A DNA stretch of 14,763 nucleotides. Origin: DAOUMU01 sp034409055 (lineage in GTDB: Bacteria; Chloroflexota; Anaerolineae; 4572-78; J111). Under the pieces are notes generated by a model. That model did not search any database. It was not told the DNA's origin and saw only the letters and a list, made by a program, of their open reading frames with translations. Location of the stretch: positions 1 to 14,763 of the forward strand of contig DAOUMU010000542.1 of NCBI GenBank assembly GCA_034409055.1, given 5' to 3'. Below are positions 12,590-14,763 of the stretch, piece by piece (position 1 is the first letter of the stretch; each line of letters starts with the position of its first letter). The position numbers and the translations under genes were made by a program.

Positions 12590-14471
12590 AAACAGGACGG
12601 TTTACTGGATTGGCTCTGTTGGCGAGCATCATTTTTCTAGCGATGCTCGTGCCGGGGGGGGACATCGCTGACAGTAGAGAGGCCTTTGCGCCCCCGCTCA
12701 TCACCCCAGCCGCCGCTAATGCTGGTTGGGACGAAGTAGGGGCTGGCTCAGCTACAGGGGGCGGTATCAGCAACGGTACTGGCGGGGGTACCTCGGAAAA
12801 CGCAGCAATGGCCGTTGCTCCCGACGGCACACCTTATGTCGCATGGGAGGACGGCACTAATAAAACTTACGTGATGCGTTGGAGAAACAACACCTGGGAA
12901 CAGATCGAATATGGCCGGAGTAGGGCCGAGTATCCCTCATTCGCTATTGCGGCAAGTGGTACCCCCTACCTCGCCTGGCACAGTAATACAGTAGGGGCAG
13001 AATATGAAATCTACCTGCGATACTGGGACGAGAACCAGAGCAGCTGGCCAGAGCTTGGCAGTTCGGCCAGCGGTGGGGGGATCAGCAACAACGGTGGTCT
13101 CTCGTGGTTTCCTTCAGTAGCCACTGCCCCGGACAGTACTCCTTACGTCGCCTGGCAAGATGGCAGTAGTGGGACACCAGAAATCTATGTACGGTATAGC
13201 AACGGCGGTAGTTGGGCAGAGCTTGGCGGCTCAGCCACAGGGGGAGGCATTAGCAACAATAGTGGCAACTCGACTCTACCTTCGCTGGCGATTGCCCCGG
13301 CTGGTACGCCCTACGTTGCCTGGTATGACGACAGCAGCGGAAATAGTGAAATCTATGTCCGTCGCTGGAACGGCAGCAGTTGGGTATCGGCGGCTCGGCC
13401 AGCGGTGGGGGCATCAGCAACACGGGTGGAGCGGGTGGTCCTTCGCTGGCCATTGCCCCGGACAATACTCCCTACGTTGCCTGGACAGACTCCAGCAGCG
13501 GGAACAATGAAATCTACCTGCGGTACTGGAACGGCAGTATTTGGACAGAGCTGGGCGGCTCAGCCAGCGGCGGCGGTATCAGTAATAATAATGGCCAATC
13601 GGGAACACCTTCACTGGCCATTGCCCCGGACGGCACCCCCTACGTCGCCTGGCAAGACGACAACAGTGGGAACAAAGAAATCTATGTACGGCACTGGAAT
13701 GGCAGCACCTGGGCAGAGGTCGAGGCCGGTTCGGCCAGCGGAGGGGGTATCAGCAACAACAGTGGCCAGTCCTTAAGCCCCTCGTTAGCCATTGCGCCGG
13801 ACGGCACGCCTTACGTGGCCTGGGAGGACAGTAGTAGTGGAAGCGGCTATGAAATCTACGTACGGCGGTGGGGTGGCGGCGGCCCCGGTTCCACCTACGC
13901 CATCTCCGGCCGGGCAACCGATAGCGATAATAACCCCATCTCCGGTGTCACCATTTCCGACGGCGCGGGCCATACGACCCCGACCGGTTCCGATGGGAAC
14001 TATACCCTCAGTGGATTGACGGCGGGGAGTTATACCATCACCCCGTCTAAAAATGACTATACTTTCTCACCCCCTTCACGCCCGGTCAACCTGCCACCGG
14101 ATGCCACCGGCGTGGATTTCGTGGGGACGGTCCTGGGTGGTGGCGGCATCTTTATTGACAGTGGGCAAACCCTTGGCTCTGCTGACACCTACGGCGTGGC
14201 GGTGGGAGATTTGGACGGCGACGGGGACCCGGATGCTTTCACGGCGAACAACGGTCAAGCCGACAAGGTTTGGTTAAATGAGGGTGGTATGCAAGGTGGC
14301 CCGCCTGGTCACTTCACCGACAGCGGTCAGAGTTTAGGCAATTTAAGCAGCCAGCTTGTCGCTCTGGGGGACCTGGATGGGGATGGAGACTTGGATGCCT
14401 TTGTTACAACTATGGGTGGAGCAGCCAACAAGGCCTGGTTGAATGAGGGGGGGGGCAAGGCGGTGGACTGA
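12586..14471 (+). pseudogene. Secreted seven-repeat beta-propeller protein with carboxypeptidase-regulatory and FG-GAP domains, frameshifted
   Basis: Start ATG 12586 has GGAGAG at 12571-12576. A signal peptide (FTGLALLASIIFLAMLVPGG) leads into seven repeats of about 52-56 residues with core (D)GTPYVAW...EIYVRRWNGSSW, joined by GGSASGGGISN linkers: probably a seven-bladed beta-propeller. Between repeats four and five, near 13381-13390, TGG-GTA-TC-GGC-GGC replaces the expected W-A-E-L-G-G codons, a loss of four bases; the frame then continues from about 13388 to 14471. After the propeller come a carboxypeptidase-regulatory-like domain (YAISGRATDSDNNPISGVTI ... GSYTITPSKNDYTF) and two FG-GAP/VCBS-type repeats with calcium-binding DLDGDGDPD and DLDGDGDLD. 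The protein stops soon after a run of nine Gs (14447-14455), without the YLPIV tail, close to the second mobile element, which suggests truncation. The upstream 840 bases alone would give a truncated protein. Confidence 0.8.
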
Positions 14472-14482
14472 TGAAAAGAGGT

Positions 14483-14763
14483 TCAAGCGGACTGACATAA
14501 TTGATCCCGTTTTTGTTCCGTTTTCTGGGGAAAGGCAAAAGCTGCTCTTCGCTTGGCTTGAATAGATTGCCCAAGTTTTTCCTTGCCCCAAGCCCAGACC
14601 TTCTTTGTTGGAACAGTTTCCAGGGCTTTTTGCACTACCTCTGTGGTCGTTGTCGAAACCATAGCCGCCACACTCAACAAAAGCCCCGTGAAACCGCTCT
14701 TGGCTTGATCCTGTTCCACTCGTTTCAATTTCCCAAAGATCGATTCGATCACTTCGCTACTAC
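14483..14763 (-). CDS. C-terminal part of a transposase-like protein, truncated by the window edge
   Basis: The reverse strand is open from the right edge to TGA 14483-14485. It begins SSEVIESIFGKLKRVEQD and continues GFTGLLLSVAAM, EVVQKALETVPTKKVWAW and a basic tail. The SSE(V/I)IES.FGK motif followed by a helical Gly/Leu-rich stretch and VPTK.VW resembles the C-terminus of a transposase-like family abundant in cyanobacteria and planctomycetes; this is from memory. The glutamate in VIES may be the last catalytic acidic residue. The apparent start GTG 14750-14752 is not a real start, since the frame continues beyond the edge. The element's end should fall between about 14456 and 14482, adjoining the truncated FG-GAP gene. 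Confidence 0.65.
   Translation of the reverse strand, partial: SSEVIESIFGKLKRVEQDQAKSGFTGLLLSVAAMVSTTTTEVVQKALETVPTKKVWAWGKEKLGQSIQAKRRAAFAFPQKTEQKRDQLCQSA

Overview
The window looks like accessory-rich chromosome of a free-living bacterium, most likely Chloroflexota (Anaerolineae-like). I infer this from the large secreted proteins built of PPC, FG-GAP and carboxypeptidase-regulatory-like modules, from C-terminal tails of the YLPIV(I/M)K type, from the cysteine desulfurase-mnmA pair, and from short intergenic repeats of period 7. No rRNA or tRNA is visible and the phylum call is not proven here.

Layout. (1) 1-~1455: an IS701-type insertion sequence whose left end lies outside the window. 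It abuts, in the same reading frame, the 3' part of a PD-(D/E)XK nuclease-type gene (1444-2004). (2) 2012-4616: a compact housekeeping cluster with cysteine desulfurase, mnmA (tRNA 2-thiouridine synthesis) and a small membrane protein. (3) 4824-5883: a two-gene envelope/stress-type pair (DUF948-like membrane protein, then a YtxH-like protein) closed by a clear intrinsic terminator. (4) 5884-6587: a 700-base gene-free stretch with a duplicated 42-bp A/T-rich element. Each copy lies 31-34 bases upstream of a perfect extended -10 box. The first promoter points into a candidate structured RNA with an 18-bp hairpin; the second points into a long leader before a lipoprotein gene. (5) 6588-10583: a lipoprotein and a 1080-residue secreted HEXXH metalloprotease that share a homologous beta domain, closed by a strong terminator. 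(6) 10690-11130: a decayed reverse-strand gene remnant and a long imperfect-palindrome repeat. (7) 11186-14471: a possible operon of a secreted GATase-like protein, a small gene interrupted by an amber codon at position 3 (stop overlaps the next start as ATGA), and a secreted seven-repeat beta-propeller/FG-GAP protein broken by a 4-base deletion. (8) 14483-14763: the C-terminal end of a second transposase-like gene on the reverse strand.

The two ends are transposon-derived. The secreted genes between them appear to be a surface/extracellular set undergoing active rearrangement: domain sharing between neighbours, a premature stop, a frameshift, poly-G tracts and a truncated remnant. The desulfurase can supply sulfur to MnmA directly. 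The lipoprotein and protease probably act together at the cell surface. The most noteworthy signals are the duplicated promoter module with its structured RNA, the shared domains and shared C-terminal tail of the secreted proteins, and the amber-interrupted small gene.
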